A DNA stretch of 64,000 nucleotides, from the NCBI GenBank assembly GCA_020427155.1, contig JAGQOW010000002.1, positions 33,556-97,555 of the forward strand, written 5' to 3'. Both the position numbers and the translations under genes were made by a program. Positions 61,792 through 64,000 of the stretch are shown here, piece after piece (the first letter of the stretch is position 1; the number at the start of each line of letters is the position of its first letter). A model generated the notes under the pieces. It was not told the DNA's origin. It saw only the letters and a list, made by a program, of their open reading frames with translations, and made no database searches. The stretch comes from Planctomycetales bacterium. Lineage in GTDB: Bacteria; Planctomycetota; Planctomycetia; Pirellulales; Lacipirellulaceae.

Positions 61792-63806
61792 GCGACGGGT
61801 TCAACATCACCGACTCGACTGACAAGCAGAGTCTGACAACACGCCCTGATAGGGACGTCTCGGTCGCTTTGGTTGGGAATCCCAATGTCGGCAAGACATC
61901 GCTATTCAACCGTCTGACAGGCCTGCGTGCAACAACCGCCAACTTTCCTGGTACAACTGTCGAGCACCGACGCGCGAAGGTGAAGATCGATCATTGGAAT
62001 GCGACACTTATTGATTTGCCGGGACTTTACAGCCTTGACGCAGTGACGCCCGACGAGCGAATTGCATGTCAGTCACTCGAAGGTACCTTACCTGGACAGA
62101 GTACCCCCGACGCGGTTCTGGTTGTGGTCGACTCGACGAATCTTGAGCGCAACTTGTTCCTCGTCGGGCAAGTGCTCGAAAGACGACGGCCTACGGTTGT
62201 CGCGCTCAACATGATCGACTCTGCCGAGAGGCAGGGAATTCGTATTCACTTGACCAAACTGCGAGAACATTTAAGTTGCCCTGTGGTTGCCGTCTCGGCA
62301 AGAACCGGACAGGGCTTTCGCGAATTGACAGCAATGATCTCAGCGGTGTTGAGCGCACCGACCGATTCGATTCCGGCTTTAACGCCTCAATTCAATAGCT
62401 GTTCAACATGCCAATTCTCTGCTCGGTACGATTGGGCTGAGTCCGTCGCTGCGTCTTCGATTTCAGGCGACGCCACCGCCCACGGCCACCGTTCAGAGGC
62501 GATCGACAGGTTCATGATGCATCGTGTGTGGGGACTCGGTGCATTCTTCGGAGTCATGCTACTGACATTCGTGCTGATTTTTTGGATTGCACAGTACCCC
62601 ATGGACTTGATTGACGGATTCTTTGCTCTCACCGGGCAAACCGTGGGCGCCTGGTTGCCTGCTGGAGATTTCAATAGCTTTGTTACCGATGGCGTCATTG
62701 GTGGCGTCGGGGGCATGCTTGTTTTCTTGCCGCAGATCGGCATCTTGTTTTTCCTCTTGGCGTTGCTCGAGGGATCGGGCTACCTCGCACGGGCAGCGTT
62801 TGTTATGGATCGGCTTATGAGCCAGGTAGGACTGCCTGGCAAGGCGTTCGTGCCGATGCTTTCGGCTCACGCCTGCGCTATCCCGGCCATCATGGCTAGC
62901 CGTGTGATTGACGATCGCCGCGACCGCCTGGCAACGATTCTCGTGGCGCCTCTGATGAGCTGCTCGGCTCGGGTCCCTGTCTATGCAATGCTGGTTGCAC
63001 TGCTGTTTCCTCACGATCCGGTAAAAGCGTCGCTACTGTTTGCTGCTGCGTATGTACTGGGCATTGTGGCCGCGTTGCTGATGGCACTGGTTTTCAAGAA
63101 GACCTTGCTCCAGGGGCGTACCAAGCCACTTGTGATCGAGTTGCCGCCCTATCGGTGGCCGTCGCTTCGCGATGCACTACTTCTGACCTATGATCGCGCT
63201 TCGGTCTTCGTTAAGAATGCCGGGACGACGATCCTGGTTATTTCGATCGTCATGTGGGCGCTGGCTACCTACCCAAAGACTGACTTGCACAGCCTGCCGC
63301 AGTCAGTCCAGGACCAGTACTCACGTCTCGAGAATTCTGGAGACGAAGCCGCAGCAGATCGGCTCCTGAGCCAGATACAGCTCGAGCATTCTTGGGCAGG
63401 ACAATTGGGCAAAGCGATTCAGCCGGCGTTCGCGCCGTTAGGATTTGACTGGAAAGTAAGCATAGGAGTGGTCAGTTCCTTTGCGGCGCGCGAGGTGATT
63501 GTGTCGACCTTGGCCGTCTTGTTTGGCGTCGGTGAAGAGGCTGCCGACTCAGAAGGCAGCTCGCTCTACAATCGGCTGCGTTCCAGCACATACGCCGATG
63601 GCCGCCCGGTTTTCACTCCCGCAGCCTGTTTCAGCTTACTGGTTTTCTACGTGCTAGCGATGCAGTGCCTGCCCACCCAGGCGGTCACTCGCCGGGAAAC
63701 GGGCACTTGGAAATGGCCGCTCGTTCAGTTGGGCTACATGACGGTTCTGGCTTACACCGCGGCCCTAATAACATACCAGTCGGCACTGGCTGCCGGGTAC
63801 AGCTGA
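61788..63806 (+). CDS. feoB: Ferrous iron transporter FeoB
   Basis: FeoB imports Fe(II) through the inner membrane under control of its GTPase domain. The 672-residue protein has G1 GNPNVGKTSLFNRLTG (near 30-45), G3 DLPGLYSL (near 76), and G4 NMID (near 141). The helical (GDI) region follows, and then a polytopic membrane part with two Gate-like modules (GSGYLARAAFVMDRLMSQVGLPGKAFVPMLS near 330 and the RLATILVAPLMSCSAR segment). A Cys-bearing SCSAR and HACAIPAI are kept. The chain is slightly shorter than E. coli FeoB (773). No FeoC follows. Confidence 0.95.
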   Translation: MSDGFNITDSTDKQSLTTRPDRDVSVALVGNPNVGKTSLFNRLTGLRATTANFPGTTVEHRRAKVKIDHWNATLIDLPGLYSLDAVTPDERIACQSLEGTLPGQSTPDAVLVVVDSTNLERNLFLVGQVLERRRPTVVALNMIDSAERQGIRIHLTKLREHLSCPVVAVSARTGQGFRELTAMISAVLSAPTDSIPALTPQFNSCSTCQFSARYDWAESVAASSISGDATAHGHRSEAIDRFMMHRVWGLGAFFGVMLLTFVLIFWIAQYPMDLIDGFFALTGQTVGAWLPAGDFNSFVTDGVIGGVGGMLVFLPQIGILFFLLALLEGSGYLARAAFVMDRLMSQVGLPGKAFVPMLSAHACAIPAIMASRVIDDRRDRLATILVAPLMSCSARVPVYAMLVALLFPHDPVKASLLFAAAYVLGIVAALLMALVFKKTLLQGRTKPLVIELPPYRWPSLRDALLLTYDRASVFVKNAGTTILVISIVMWALATYPKTDLHSLPQSVQDQYSRLENSGDEAAADRLLSQIQLEHSWAGQLGKAIQPAFAPLGFDWKVSIGVVSSFAAREVIVSTLAVLFGVGEEAADSEGSSLYNRLRSSTYADGRPVFTPAACFSLLVFYVLAMQCLPTQAVTRRETGTWKWPLVQLGYMTVLAYTAALITYQSALAAGYS

Positions 63807-63908
63807 AATGTCGGTTTCTGCCCGAAAGCGGACGAGCTAACTCTATTTATACACTGTTTTTGCGTTCGCTTACTCTTAGGTTCCCTGTGCTGCTCCTTGT
63901 CATAAGCA

Positions 63909-63936
63909 TTGACGGGTTTTTCTGCGGGCCCATAAT
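63909..63936 (+). promoter_or_regulatory. Sigma70-like promoter at the right edge
   Basis: TTGACG (63909-63914) and CATAAT (63931-63936) each match the consensus at 5 of 6 positions and are 16 bases apart. It lies 102 bp after feoB and reads toward the window edge, so it should drive a gene that continues outside. Confidence 0.55.
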
Positions 63937-63945
63937 GGTATTGGA

Positions 63946-64000
63946 ATGGCTTCTGAGGATTTGGCCAGGGTAAGGGCCGAGGCTCTTGCTGCCTCTGCAG
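63946..64000 (+). CDS. Possible 5' end of an unidentified gene
   Basis: An ATG at 63946 opens a frame MASEDLARVRAEALAASA to the window end. It lies 10 bases after the -10 box, so its mRNA would be nearly leaderless, and no ribosome site is seen. Eighteen codons are too few for identification; a start further right is equally possible. Confidence 0.25.
   Translation, partial: MASEDLARVRAEALAASA

Overview
The window reads like a planctomycete chromosome segment, most probably from the Pirellulales. The signs are two secreted proteins ending in PEP-CTERM sorting signals with dockerin-like repeats before them, a redoxin/cytochrome c/copper-monooxygenase fusion, a Ser/Thr-kinase-like membrane protein, a Tat-exported Gfo/Idh oxidoreductase, a Cys-rich lipoprotein ending in an RGPRDFLxxNPPSIGP tail, and mostly monocistronic genes on alternating strands. 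The lineage call is inference from protein style; there is no rRNA gene. I saw no tRNA, rRNA, CRISPR array, prophage or intact insertion sequence.

Layout. 1-2.7 kb: a 5'-truncated uvrA. 2.7-10.7 kb: glutamate synthase (gltB, gltD) with a LysR regulator gene just upstream, and between gltB and gltD a small decayed element with inverted repeats that carries a GxxExxY-type gene remnant. 10.7-17.3 kb: cyclophilin, rsmD, an esterase, an ABC-F ATPase and lnt. 17.4-21.3 kb: a lipoprotein, an orphan HAMP protein and a TadE/TadG(vWA)/TadE pilus-like set. 21.3-28.9 kb: a PEP-CTERM double aspartic-protease-like protein, UDP-glucose dehydrogenase, a radical SAM enzyme, an MsbA-type ABC exporter and a Cys-rich lipoprotein with a clear terminator. 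28.9-31.9 kb: a compact fatty-acid or polyketide-like cluster (KAS, two dehydratase-like proteins, ACP). 32-38.6 kb: a pseudokinase, a small membrane protein, a Gfo/Idh protein and an unusual pyruvate kinase.

39.2-44.3 kb: a five-gene operon of a LolD-like ATPase, an FtsX/MacB-like permease, a CPFC-motif exported protein and two DUF3299-like proteins, preceded by a perfect 16-bp palindrome. This is the best candidate here for an uncharacterised system. 44.4-53.2 kb: a coiled-coil gene and the classical translation operon thrS-infC-rpmI-rplT-pheS-pheT, with infC starting at a rare AUC codon. 53.5-57.3 kb: the redoxin/cytochrome/monooxygenase fusion, an RNase Z-like hydrolase and a SMUG1-type uracil-DNA glycosylase. 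57.7-61.3 kb: a 1192-residue PEP-CTERM protein with 204-bp in-phase tandem repeats. 61.5-63.8 kb: feoA-feoB, followed at the right edge by a good sigma70-like promoter and perhaps the start of another gene.

Most coding starts were moved downstream from the longest open frame to the first start that matches the expected N-terminus, signal peptide or ribosome binding site. Those choices are stated in each entry.
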